DNA of 64,000 nt from Collinsella tanakaei (GTDB taxonomy: Bacteria > Actinomycetota > Coriobacteriia > Coriobacteriales > Coriobacteriaceae): assembly GCF_021531055.1 (NCBI RefSeq), contig NZ_JADYTL010000008.1, positions 55,366-119,365 of the forward strand. The letters run 5' to 3'. A program made the position numbers and the translations under genes. The notes under the pieces were generated by a model. That model was not told where the DNA came from and made no database searches. It saw only the letters and a program-made list of their open reading frames with translations. The stretch's first letter is position 1; the number at the start of each line of letters is the position of its first letter. Below, piece by piece: positions 27,103-35,110 of this stretch.

Positions 27103-27972
27103 ATGAACATCCCTCTGAACAGCATCCTCAACCTCACGGAAGAGCGGATTGAGAACAGCAAGATCGAGCTGAACATGAACGACGGAAAGACCAAGGAGCC
27201 GTTCATCGACCGATGGCTCGACCGTCCGGAGGACGAAAGAGCGGCCGGCCTGGCCAAGAGGTGCTCGTACTGGACCTGGTACAGGCCGGACCGAAGGAAC
27301 TTCCGGGAGGGCAACTGGGTGTTCAGCTTCATGCGCCTCTACCGCCAGGACGAGTGGCTTTTCGTGTCTGCCGCCGAGATTGTGGACACACCTGAGTACG
27401 GGAGCGAGAACGGATATGCGACGGTACGGATTCTCGAGACCTACGCGCCCCTGTTCGGGAGACTCATCATCAACCTCCACAAGGGCAACAAGTTCTCGCT
27501 CTACGTGTTCAGGCTCGACAAGTTCCTCGGCGAGGCGACGGTGAAGGAGATCCTGCCTGCGCTCTACAGCGGCGACACGTTTAGCGGTTACGACCGCGTG
27601 CACCTGCCCTACGCGAAGCTCGATCGCATATTCAGGCGCGAGATCATGCCCTCGTACTACGACGCCCTGGAGAGCGTGACGGGGGTGTACTGCCTCACGG
27701 ACACCAAGACCGGCAAGCTCTACGTTGGCTCCGCCACCGGCGAGGGCGGCGTGGCGGCGCGCTGGGGCAGCTACCTGGACTCCAAGCACGGCGGCAACAA
27801 GAAGCTGAGAGAGCTCTACGAGCGCGAGGGCGAGGGGTACTTCCGAGAGAACTTCGAGTTCACGCTGCTCGAGTACTTCGGCATGAGCTACGACCCGCAG
27901 AAGGTGCTGGAACGGGAGCAGTGGTGGAAGGACTGCCTCGGCACGCGTGCCCACGGATACAACGATAACTAG
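27103..27972 (+). CDS. GIY-YIG endonuclease, probable homing/mobile endonuclease
   Basis: A 289-residue protein with a C-terminal GIY-YIG nuclease domain (about residues 185-280): GVYCLTDTKTGKLYVGSATG supplies the G-x-Y and Y-V-G motifs, followed by ARWGSYLDSKHGGNKKLREL with the conserved Arg, and the late catalytic Glu in VLEREQWW. The N-terminal 180 residues match no family I recognise and may recognise DNA. The gene sits between terminase and portal, a place where homing endonucleases often invade phage late operons, and is framed by two 86-bp repeats. Mobility is inferred from this arrangement. The ATG has a GCAGGTGTGCC context rather than a strong ribosome site. Confidence 0.85.
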   Translation: MNIPLNSILNLTEERIENSKIELNMNDGKTKEPFIDRWLDRPEDERAAGLAKRCSYWTWYRPDRRNFREGNWVFSFMRLYRQDEWLFVSAAEIVDTPEYGSENGYATVRILETYAPLFGRLIINLHKGNKFSLYVFRLDKFLGEATVKEILPALYSGDTFSGYDRVHLPYAKLDRIFRREIMPSYYDALESVTGVYCLTDTKTGKLYVGSATGEGGVAARWGSYLDSKHGGNKKLRELYEREGEGYFRENFEFTLLEYFGMSYDPQKVLEREQWWKDCLGTRAHGYNDN

Positions 27973-27974
27973 AC

Positions 27975-28060
27975 GGGCGTTCTTCTCGACAAATTGAAAT
28001 AGTGCCTGGACGCATGGGGTGTGCGGCAGCCGGAAGTGGGTGCCGCACGTTCTTCTCGCC
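27975..28060 (+). repeat. 86-bp direct repeat B, right of the GIY-YIG gene
   Basis: Same length and orientation as repeat A. The first 14 bases are identical and the last 36 nearly so (about 57 of 86 positions match without gaps). It begins 3 bases after the endonuclease stop codon. Confidence 0.8.
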
Positions 28061-28179
28061 ATATTAAGCCGGCGAATTCAGTTGGCTACTGAATTTCGGG
28101 GGGGTGCTTCTCGCCTGCGTTGTTTTGCCCTTGTGACTGACGCTTGTAATGGGGGCGTTCGGGCGAGAGGAGGATGGGC

Positions 28180-29757
28180 ATGGACGCTCACGATAACGAG
28201 TACTGGGTGCCGAAGCACGTGAGGGAGTGGCTGAGGTCGCTCGGGTTTACGCTGCCGCTGGAGGACATGGAGCCGCACATACGCGCCTGGGACAGGTGGA
28301 TGCGGGCGCTCGGGGACTTCTACGACTATCGGGACACCGACGGCGTGGGGCGGGTGTACGAGGTGCACCGGCGTTCCATTCATCCCGCCATGCGGGTGTG
28401 CCGGGAGTGGGGCTCGCTGCTCCTCAACGACAGGACGCAGGTGGCGTGCGACGACCAGGTATGCACGGACTGGCTCGCGGCGTGGATGGCGCGCACGGGC
28501 TTTCTCGCCTCGGCGCAGGAGTGCGTGGTGCGGGCGTTCGGCCTGGGGACGGGCGCCTGGGCGCTCTGGGTGGACGCCGGCGCGGGCGAGGTTCGCGTGC
28601 GGCGCTACGACGCGCGGATGGTGGTGCCGCTCACGTGGGACGAGGAGGGCGTGACGGAGTGCGCGTTCGTCACGCGGGCGTTCTGGCGGGGCAAGGCCAT
28701 CGACCAGGTGCAGCTGCATCTAAAAGGTGCTGACAGCACGTTCTTCTCGCCAAGCGAAAAACTGGGACGCGTGTCTGCGGCGGCTCGTTCTTCTCGTCCA
28801 GGTTCTTCTCCCCTTGAAAACGGCGGAACTGAGGGAACGTACCGGATCGTGACGGCCTGCTTCGACCGCGACGGGAACCGCGTCGAGCCGGAGGGCGTTT
28901 GCCCGGTGTACGATACGGGCTCGTCGTGGCCGACCTTCTCGATCGTCAAGCCGGCCATCGACAACACGCGCGTGGACATGTCGCCGTACGGGCAGTCGGT
29001 GTTCGCGGACGCGGTGGACGCGATCCAGGCGGTCGACCTCTGCTACGACGCGATGATGTCGGAGATCGACAACGGCAAGATGCGCGTGTTCCTCTCGGAC
29101 GTGATGTTCGATACGGAGCGCGACGGCAAGGGCGGGCGCGTCTCCATCCCGTTCGGCAAGGCGGACTGCACGGTGTTCCGGAAGGTCATGTCGACCGAGG
29201 ACACGATCCACGAGTTCGCGCCGACGCTGCGCACGGAGGCGCAGGCGCGGGCGTTCAGGGTCGCGCTGCAGACGCTCGGCGACCTGTGCGGGTTCGGCAT
29301 CAACTACTTCGACCTGGAGAACGTCGGCTACGTGAAGACGGCCACGGAGGTGTCGGCCGACAACTCGGCGCTGATGAGGAACATCCGACGGCACGAGCGC
29401 GCGCTCGAGGGCGCCGTCGCGGGGATCTGCCGGGCGCTGCTCGCGGCCGAGCGCAGGCTCGGGGTGGAGCTGCCCGACGAGGGGCTCGTGCGGGTGACGT
29501 TCGACGACAGCATCATCACGGACACGACGGCCGAGAAGCGCCAGGACATGGACGAGGTGGCCGCGGGGCTCATGGAGCCGTGGGAGTACCGGGCGAAGTG
29601 GTACGGCGAGGACGAGGCCACGGCGAGGCGCAGAGGGGCTGCTGCCGGATCTGGCGCGGGCGATGGCGGGTCGGAGCACGTTGACGCAGCCCAGGCAGGG
29701 GTGCCGGGGCGCGGGCGCCGCCGCGAGGAGCAGGCGACGGCCGCGCCGGCGCGATGA
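28180..29757 (+). CDS. Phage portal protein (SPP1 gp6-like)
   Basis: A 525-residue portal. The sequence WDRWMRALGDFYDYRDTDGV near the start, WGSLLLNDRTQVACDD, the central wing (LWVDAGAGEVRVRRYDARMV) and the C-terminal stretch PWEYRAKWYGEDEATARRRG follow the SPP1/A118 portal pattern. It forms the ring through which DNA enters the capsid. The second Met (MDAHDNEYW) was chosen because GAGAGGAGG lies 7 bases before it. Around residues 187-212 there is a Ser/Pro/Arg-rich insert encoded by three GTTCTTCTCG-type motifs, between a strand ending VQLHLK and the strand TYRIVTACFD; this looks like a repeat-borne insertion. The normal downstream MuF-type minor head gene is missing. Confidence 0.88.
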   Translation: MDAHDNEYWVPKHVREWLRSLGFTLPLEDMEPHIRAWDRWMRALGDFYDYRDTDGVGRVYEVHRRSIHPAMRVCREWGSLLLNDRTQVACDDQVCTDWLAAWMARTGFLASAQECVVRAFGLGTGAWALWVDAGAGEVRVRRYDARMVVPLTWDEEGVTECAFVTRAFWRGKAIDQVQLHLKGADSTFFSPSEKLGRVSAAARSSRPGSSPLENGGTEGTYRIVTACFDRDGNRVEPEGVCPVYDTGSSWPTFSIVKPAIDNTRVDMSPYGQSVFADAVDAIQAVDLCYDAMMSEIDNGKMRVFLSDVMFDTERDGKGGRVSIPFGKADCTVFRKVMSTEDTIHEFAPTLRTEAQARAFRVALQTLGDLCGFGINYFDLENVGYVKTATEVSADNSALMRNIRRHERALEGAVAGICRALLAAERRLGVELPDEGLVRVTFDDSIITDTTAEKRQDMDEVAAGLMEPWEYRAKWYGEDEATARRRGAAAGSGAGDGGSEHVDAAQAGVPGRGRRREEQATAAPAR

Positions 29758-30247
29758 GAGGGCGCCCAAGGCGAGGGGCGCTGACGCTCCGGCGCACGCG
29801 CACGCGGGCGTGGGAGCGGCCGCGCCCCGACCCTTGGGGTGAGGGCTGCGGCGCCGGCGCGGACGGCGGCTGCGACCCGGCGCACGCGTTCCGGCTCCCC
29901 GGACTGGGCGGACGGGATCGTCTCGGGTCAGGAAGGCCCCGATGTCGCCGCAGGCGGCTTCGGGGCCGTCGCGGGCTCTGATTCCCTCGAGGATCCGGAG
30001 CGCCGCTCACGAGCGCGTGACGGCCGTGCGGGAGTCTGGGGGCGACGTCGCCACGGAGTCGCACTCGCTGCTCCTCGGTAAGGCCGCAAGGACATCCACA
30101 CCCCACCACCACCCGCGAACGAGAGCGAGAGAGCAGCAGCCCATCTGCCGTAGCGGAGTGCGCGCCGCCGCGAGGAACCGACCCGACCTGCGCACGTCAA
30201 CCTCCCGGCAGGCCATGCCCAGAGCGGAGGCTGTGTATGCGCAGCGC

Positions 30248-30400
30248 CGCGAGGGACAGACGGCGCAGCCGGAGTGTGCGACCGCCGCGAAGGGCAGACG
30301 GCGCAGCCGGCTGACCTGAGCCGGGAGCGACACGCAGGCGGAGCCGGCTGGCCCGAGCCGCGGAGCGATACACAGCCGGAGCGGCGGGCATGGCCGTGAG
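30248..30400 (+). repeat. Imperfect tandem repeat, period about 37-38 bp
   Basis: Successive units begin with a CCGCGA or CCGGGAGCGA-like block and share GACGGCGCAGCCGG in the first two copies (AGACGGCGCAGCCGG appears twice, 38 bases apart). Later units are more diverged. Repeats are contiguous without unique spacers, so this is not a CRISPR array. Confidence 0.5.
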
Positions 30401-30540
30401 CGGAGTCTTCCGCGCAGGGCGGGGCGGTTTCCGAGCCGTGCGCGCAACGGAGCGGAGGCAGGTGGGCTGCGGACGGCACTCGACGGGCAGCGGGTGGTGG
30501 TGGGGTGTGGCACTGGGGATCGTCGGTTGAAGGCGCGCTG

Positions 30541-30612
30541 TTCTTCTCGTTCTTCTCGTTCTTCTCGTTCTTCTCGTTCTTCTCGTTCTTCTCGTTCTTC
30601 TCGTTCTTCTCG
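30541..30612 (+). repeat. Eight perfect tandem copies of TTCTTCTCG
   Basis: A 72-bp array of a 9-bp unit, pyrimidine-rich on this strand. The unit is the core of the GTTCTTCTCG motif dispersed through the prophage. Because 9 is a multiple of 3, it reads as repeated Phe-Phe-Ser in one frame, but no convincing gene covers it. Confidence 0.9.
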
Positions 30613-31062
30613 TTCGGCTTGTTTACAAGGGGCAGGTGCTCCAGCGGGAGCCTCTGTTCCGGTCCGGTCTCTGGTTCGTTACGCCTGAAACCGTTTACCA
30701 AAGGATTGCTGAGCGGCTTGGTGGCGAGAGCAACATGGCTTTCGGCTATGTCCCGCAGCCGGGGGGCTTTGCATTTCCTTCGCTACGAATACGAGGACAT
30801 CGCTTCTACTCCAAAAGGGTCTTCCGCCCCTCTTCATGTAACTGGTTAGGGCTGCACTACCGTCGAGCAGGTCCAGGCTGCGTTTAGTCGTGTAAGACTC
30901 CCAGAACCTGGAGTGTATGGGAACGCGCTTCGCGAGGCGCTGTATGGCTAAGCGCAGTGAACGCAAAACAACAAAATGTCCCTCGAATGCCAACATGCGA
31001 AACGGAAGTTTGGCCGAGAAGCAGGTTTGCCGCATGCTGGTAATATGATGTCAGACGATGGG

Positions 31063-31398
31063 TTATATCGAGCCGTCCAGTCCACCCTGCTGCCACTTCT
31101 CCAGCGCCTGCTCAACAATCGACCATTCACCCTCGGTCAGGGGACTCATCTTCAACGCAACCTTTTCATCGTCCGATTCAAGCAGCTCTTCCTGGTCTAC
31201 ATTGCAGGCAGAAGCGTACACACTCGTTGCCCCCTCCCCATCTATCGACCCGTCAGTGAATACAATTATTGTGCGCGGGCTTGTCTCGTTCGCCCTAAGC
31301 GTAAACAGTATCTTGCACAGCATCGCTTCATTGTTCTCTGACAGTGCAACAAAGGTAGGCTCAGAATTAGCCTTATTCATTTCCGTCTCCAAAACCAC
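31063..31398 (-). CDS. Hypothetical cargo protein, 111 residues
   Basis: A 111-residue acidic protein of unknown family that starts from GTG behind TAGGAGAAAGAC. It contains SPRTIIVFTDGSIDGEGATS, which ends in a D-G-S-I-D-G-E-G loop reminiscent of RNase H- or von Willebrand-type strand endings, but the resemblance is too short to assign a fold. It is the last gene of the minus-strand cargo operon, 16 bases after the AAA+ ATPase stop. It is small, soluble and without membrane segments. A partner or substrate of the ATPase is a reasonable guess from position only. Confidence 0.6.
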   Translation of the reverse strand: MVLETEMNKANSEPTFVALSENNEAMLCKILFTLRANETSPRTIIVFTDGSIDGEGATSVYASACNVDQEELLESDDEKVALKMSPLTEGEWSIVEQALEKWQQGGLDGSI

Positions 31399-31414
31399 GT
31401 CTTTCTCCTAAACG

Positions 31415-32548
31415 TCAAATGAAGCCTACTGTTCGATCTTTTCCGGAGTCTTGGATCAGTGTTTCGACGCCCTCGTCTACGTCACTTAGGTAGAGTTCCC
31501 TCTTATCTGGGTGTTTCTGTGCGGCGGTAATGACGGACAAATCGAACAGTTTGCGAACCGTTCGAGCCGCAGCAAATCCGCGAGTTCCCCTAAGCCTCCC
31601 CATGCGTGCCGGAAGTCGCTCGATAACTTCTGGCTCAATAGAAAAATGCTTCGCATTCCCGAACTGGCAATAAATCATCGCGAGCTCTTCATCCGAGTAG
31701 CCATCGAAACGAACGGTGAACTCGAATCGACTTTCCAATCCTGGATTTGACATCAGAAATTCATTCATCTCCGGTTCATAACCGGCCGCAATAACCACAA
31801 CACGATCGCGAAGCCTGTCCATTGCCTCAGTAATGGCGGAGATAGCCTCTTGCCCGAAGTCGTTTCCGTCCCCGAGAGCTATGGAGTAGGCCTCGTCGAG
31901 AAACAGGACTCCGCCGTCGGCCCTGTCGAACGCTTGTCTGACAAACTTGGGCGTCTCGCCTACGTGGTTAGAAATCATCTCAGCCGCAGACACTTGAACA
32001 AGTCTTCCTGTCCGTGTGATGCCTTGCTGCCCACAGTACTGAGCAAACCTACTTGCCAGCTCGGTCTTCCCAGTGCCCGGCGCTCCAACAAAGCACATAT
32101 TCTTGCACTCTAGGACGTTCTCGCCGTAAACGGCAATCGTGTCCGCAACGCGCTGAATCAGGCGACGCTGCTTAGTGAGGCCCACGAGCCCTTCGAAAGC
32201 GTCCGCCTTGTCAGACGGGAGCACACTGCTAGAGCTTATGGGCTCCTTCGAGCCAACACTAGCATCAACTAGCCTAGCCATCGAAATCGATTTTGGATTA
32301 GAGGCTCGTGGCGAAAAGGAAGTCCATCTGATTATCCCGATGTCAAGAATCGATGCTAGCTGATCCGCCGCTTCAGTCATGCCCTTGTACATGAGTGGGA
32401 CAACGTAGCCGTCTCCTTCTGCAGCTTTTGCCCTTGAGCAAGATATGCGAGTACCTGCATCACGTAGATAATTAATTGCATCAACGACATCTTTGACTTG
32501 TTCGAAGGTGCAGCTCAACGTTCCAAGCATATAGGTACTCATCCTCAT
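31415..32548 (-). CDS. AAA+ ATPase of the CbxX/CfxQ (SpoVK/EccA-like) family
   Basis: A 377-residue protein with a C-terminal AAA+ module. Walker A is MCFVGAPGTGKTELASRFAQ (about residues 152-171), pore-loop region VSAAEMISNHVGET, Walker B GGVLFLDEAYSIALG (about 213-227), sensor 1 VVVIAAGYEPEMNEFL, and arginine finger SNPGLESRFEF (about 268-278). This set, especially G-V-L-F-L-D-E-A-Y-S, defines the CbxX/CfxQ family, which remodels proteins: Rubisco activase CbbX and the T7SS ATPase EccA belong to it. The first 120 residues are unique. Its neighbours in this operon are all small unknown proteins, which suggests that it remodels one of them. Confidence 0.85.
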   Translation of the reverse strand: MRMSTYMLGTLSCTFEQVKDVVDAINYLRDAGTRISCSRAKAAEGDGYVVPLMYKGMTEAADQLASILDIGIIRWTSFSPRASNPKSISMARLVDASVGSKEPISSSSVLPSDKADAFEGLVGLTKQRRLIQRVADTIAVYGENVLECKNMCFVGAPGTGKTELASRFAQYCGQQGITRTGRLVQVSAAEMISNHVGETPKFVRQAFDRADGGVLFLDEAYSIALGDGNDFGQEAISAITEAMDRLRDRVVVIAAGYEPEMNEFLMSNPGLESRFEFTVRFDGYSDEELAMIYCQFGNAKHFSIEPEVIERLPARMGRLRGTRGFAAARTVRKLFDLSVITAAQKHPDKRELYLSDVDEGVETLIQDSGKDRTVGFI

Positions 32549-32631
32549 TCCAATCTATCGAGTGGCCGTATCGAGTGGCCGTATTGCTGATTGCATACGT
32601 ATGATGCTCGGCATGGTTCCACGGCAACTCG

Positions 32632-33102
32632 CTAAAGATCGTCGATATCAAAGATGTCAAGTAGCTTGTCCAGCTTCATCGCATCGTTAAATCCGTCGTT
32701 TGGGCCTCCGAGGAACTGCTCGAGTTCCTCATGGTTGCACTCCAAAAAGTCCCTAGCTGCCCCAAGAAAACGATCAAGCGCCTCAGAGCTCAGATCGCAG
32801 TTGAAGGTAGCGGAGTAAAGCGTCTCGCCATCGCGGGGGTCAACACACAGCGGTGCCCATTCCGAGCTCTCGATACCCTTGCGAGCCACCTCGTAAAAAG
32901 CCTCCCTGCGTCGACCATCATCTTCAATTCCTTGGCAAACGATGACCCTTGCCCATACTCGCTTCCCCCTCTCGAGGTTTACCTTGACCCTGTACCTCTC
33001 ATCTCCCGCCGAAAGGGTCCCCTCTGCCTCGGACAGTCCGCACGGAAAGAGGTCGAGCACATTACTTGTTAGGTTCATCCTTGGGAGCCTGGTTCCGTTC
33101 AT
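32632..33102 (-). CDS. Hypothetical acidic cargo protein, possible T3SC/YbjN-like fold
   Basis: A 156-residue acidic protein starting MNGTRLPRMNLTSNVLDLFP behind AAGGATGG. Alternating strands (ERYRVKVNLERGKRVWARVI, GETLYSATFNCDLSSE) lead into a long C-terminal helix (ALDRFLGAARDFLECNHEEL), a layout resembling small secretion-chaperone-like (YbjN/T3SC) proteins. The resemblance is by eye and weak. It lies between the neighbouring 184-residue protein and the AAA+ ATPase in one operon. The reading can be extended upstream, but the extension lacks a ribosome site and would overlap the neighbour. Confidence 0.6.
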   Translation of the reverse strand: MNGTRLPRMNLTSNVLDLFPCGLSEAEGTLSAGDERYRVKVNLERGKRVWARVIVCQGIEDDGRRREAFYEVARKGIESSEWAPLCVDPRDGETLYSATFNCDLSSEALDRFLGAARDFLECNHEELEQFLGGPNDGFNDAMKLDKLLDIFDIDDL

Positions 33103-33136
33103 GTAATCACCATCCTTAGCCACATCATTTGGAGGG

Positions 33137-33691
33137 TTAAAGTGAGTCTCGTATTTGCTGCAAGATGGTGCTCCGCCTCTGGAGAGTAGAGCCATCGTTG
33201 ACGACTTCCTCGAAAGCGTTAGTTTCCCCAAGCGCAATACGAATGAGGGGCCCGCGCAAGTCGAACGCCGTTTTGATAGGCATCTGCAAAATCGTGGGCA
33301 TGGACCATGCACCTATTCGACTAGTAATTTGGTAGTGGATGGACTCTCCCCGGTTCCAGGCCCAATCTGAAGCGGTCTGCCCGACGGGTACCGTGGTAAA
33401 GCCCCCATGCTTGATCTTGAACGTCTCGCAGTAATTGGCGAACGCCCACAGCTCAATCTCGTTCTCCTCCGTTACCGTGATACCAAGATCGACTCCAACC
33501 CGAATCGTTCCGCAGGAGAAATCAGGTGCAACGTAGACTTCGTGGTTGCCAACGCAAGATACAGCCATGTAGTCGGACCCACCAATTCGCTCCAAGTCAA
33601 CATCCTCAAAGATTTCTCTGAACCTATCTTCAGCCGCATCCGCTTGATGCTCGTTATGCTTCGGCGGCAGCTCGAACTGTCGAACGTGCAT
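33137..33691 (-). CDS. Hypothetical cargo protein, 184 residues
   Basis: A 184-residue soluble protein of unknown family. The N-terminal part has helix-then-strands composition (AAEDRFREIFEDVDLERIGG, DYMAVSCVGNHEVYVAPDFS, IRVGVDLGITVTEENEIEL), with several Trp/Phe-rich strands after. This again recalls YbjN-type chaperone folds, without certainty. A GGAGG site overlapping the stop region of the upstream DnaB-like gene gives a 12-base gap, a strong sign of cotranscription. The pair with the next gene (156 residues) may be related in fold. Confidence 0.6.
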   Translation of the reverse strand: MHVRQFELPPKHNEHQADAAEDRFREIFEDVDLERIGGSDYMAVSCVGNHEVYVAPDFSCGTIRVGVDLGITVTEENEIELWAFANYCETFKIKHGGFTTVPVGQTASDWAWNRGESIHYQITSRIGAWSMPTILQMPIKTAFDLRGPLIRIALGETNAFEEVVNDGSTLQRRSTILQQIRDSL

Positions 33692-33703
33692 AGCTCAACC
33701 TCC

Positions 33704-34465
33704 TCAGGACAACTTGGACTCAGGATTCACTGGTAAGAAAGTCCACGGATCAACTGCAATCCGAGCTGGCTTGCCCTCCTCAAGGTATTCGGACTTCACA
33801 ACGGAAACTTCAGCAAGCTCCCGCCCGAACGAATCCCCAACCGAACAGAGTCGGACAATGGAAGTTGCCGGGAAAAATGGCAGCACGTCCCTATTCTCTG
33901 GATAGGATGCTGTTGAAACTATCGTCACCTGCTGATCGGTAAAGCTCCTGAGAGCTCGCACGACGCTTATCAGATCACCCTTTGAAGACTCGACCAGCTC
34001 AATCGAGTCAATCACGACGAGAAGGTCCTCATCGGATGAGTCTCGTTCCTGCTCAATGATTTCCCAAAGCATCGTTGTAGAAACCAGATCTGTCGTCCAA
34101 AGACTAATCGGCAACTTTCGGATTCGGTCGACACCCTCCAGCGCCCTAATACGTCCCTCGGTCGATGAAACGACTTCATGGGTTGTGATTCCCATCTCGA
34201 TGCTCACCAAGCGCTCGACTGCGGAAGCGGCGCCTCTTAAGGGGATGAAAAGAGTCCTTTGACCGTGCTTGGCGGCGCACAAGACAGTATGCGCCGCAAC
34301 CGCACCGGTAATCTTATCGGCAGCAGCAACAGTAAGACTTCCCGGCTTGAGTCCCCCAACGGCGGAAAAGATGCCGATAGTCTTCAGGTCGAAGCCGCAA
34401 TAGCGTGGCATGTCCGTAATGTACGAAGTGAGCTCGGTTTCGAGCAACGAATGGAAGTCATGCAT
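33704..34465 (-). CDS. DnaB/RecA-fold protein with degenerate Walker A
   Basis: A 253-residue protein laid out like the RecA-type core of DnaB helicase. GGLKPGSLTVAAADKITGAV stands where DnaB has GGL-x-PG-x-L-x-V-x-A followed by a G-K-T/S loop, and LLVVIDSIELVESS (about residues 146-159) matches the DnaB H3/Walker B strand. In the P-loop the expected G-K-T/S is replaced by KITGAVAA, so nucleotide binding is probably lost or altered. The rest follows the fold (hydrophobic strands RTLFIPLR and VTIVSTA). It is too short for a helicase. A structural or regulatory partner of the AAA+ ATPase in the same operon is plausible. Confidence 0.65.
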   Translation of the reverse strand: MHDFHSLLETELTSYITDMPRYCGFDLKTIGIFSAVGGLKPGSLTVAAADKITGAVAAHTVLCAAKHGQRTLFIPLRGAASAVERLVSIEMGITTHEVVSSTEGRIRALEGVDRIRKLPISLWTTDLVSTTMLWEIIEQERDSSDEDLLVVIDSIELVESSKGDLISVVRALRSFTDQQVTIVSTASYPENRDVLPFFPATSIVRLCSVGDSFGRELAEVSVVKSEYLEEGKPARIAVDPWTFLPVNPESKLS

Positions 34466-34534
34466 TGTTTCGTCCTTGCGATTACAAGCAATAAGTTACA
34501 CAAAAGGTGACCTGGGGATTCAAGAGGCTATAAG

Positions 34535-34696
34535 CTAACATCCCTTCCGAGCTTTGTTGCGGTTGGAATTAGTATGCTTTCCCTGGTCAACCCAGTTGGG
34601 GTTACCATTCATCTTCTTCTGAGAACGTCCCTTATCTCGATTCGTGTGCTTGTCCCACGTTGAGGGGCGAGCGTTCTTCGTGTGCTCCGATGACAT
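34535..34696 (-). CDS. 53-residue basic, Asn-rich cargo protein
   Basis: A 53-residue protein starting MSSEHTKNARPSTWDKHTNR and ending NRNKARKGC, with the repeated pattern W-D-K-H-T-N and W-V-D-Q-G-K-H-T-N. It is very basic, with no hydrophobic core, and probably disordered or nucleic-acid binding. AGGAGA lies 8 bases before the ATG. It sits second in the cargo operon, between the 69-residue protein and the DnaB-like protein. No family is recognised. A single Cys as the last residue is notable. Confidence 0.65.
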   Translation of the reverse strand: MSSEHTKNARPSTWDKHTNRDKGRSQKKMNGNPNWVDQGKHTNSNRNKARKGC

Positions 34697-34730
34697 GTGT
34701 CTCTCCTATAAAACAAAATCGGAAAATGAA

Positions 34731-34940
34731 TTAATGAGTCCGCCGCCAACCATTCTGGTCTCTGTCATAGCGGTCATGGCCTCTAGGGCTATCGGACTTG
34801 ACAAATGCGACTCCAGGGCCGTCCTGGCGCACTTTGATAACGCTGGTATCATCCGCCGCGACATCGTAGCCATTTACCATATCGCGAAGCTGGCTCTCCA
34901 GCGTGTAGGCCGCCGGATCGAAAGGCTTCCTCTTGCTCAT
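34731..34940 (-). CDS. 69-residue cargo protein, first gene of the operon
   Basis: A 69-residue protein starting MSKRKPFDPAAYTLESQLRD and ending QNGWRRTH. A GGAGG site 6 bases upstream fixes this start over a longer reading. The first half is helical; the second is charged with a D-R-Y-D-R-D-Q-N-G-W tail. No family is recognised. It is the promoter-proximal gene of the minus-strand cargo operon and faces the 412-residue gene across 170 bases that should hold divergent promoters. Confidence 0.6.
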   Translation of the reverse strand: MSKRKPFDPAAYTLESQLRDMVNGYDVAADDTSVIKVRQDGPGVAFVKSDSPRGHDRYDRDQNGWRRTH

Positions 34941-35110
34941 GTTTCCTCCAATTCCTTCTGTCTTAGCCGCAAATGCGGAGGCTGGTGCTTCGCCCATAAA
35001 AATAGACGGTTGCAACCAAATTCTTCGACAGCTCTGGTTGATACCGTGAGCAATCGGTTGATAATTGGGATAGTTTTCAGGTTAGTTTTGCATTGGGGTA
35101 GAGGCGAACC

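Larger units (their letters stand above)
29758..31062. other. 1.3-kb gene-free GC-rich stretch with tandem repeats
   Basis: No gene is supported. The first 500 bases are extremely GC-rich with Arg-rich readings in all frames. Imperfect repeats of about 37 bp follow, then a perfect 9-bp tandem array, then about 450 bases of lower-GC DNA with only weak reading frames. One of these, at about 30,636-30,887, could be a short fragment of an unknown gene. A MuF-type head protein gene would be expected here and is absent. Confidence 0.6.

Noticed and set aside
29754..30540. Possible MuF-type minor head gene after the portal
   Set aside because: All frames are short and Arg/Gly-rich, with no MuF-like motif. 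The expected gene appears to be lost.
30248..30612. Possible CRISPR array
   Set aside because: Units are contiguous without unique spacers, imperfect in length, and no cas gene is nearby. The 9-bp array is a simple tandem repeat.
30636..30887. Short plus-strand frame containing ETVYQRIAERLGGESNMAFG
   Set aside because: It looks slightly protein-like, but has no ribosome site, no match and unusual length. It may be a fragment; not strong enough to annotate.
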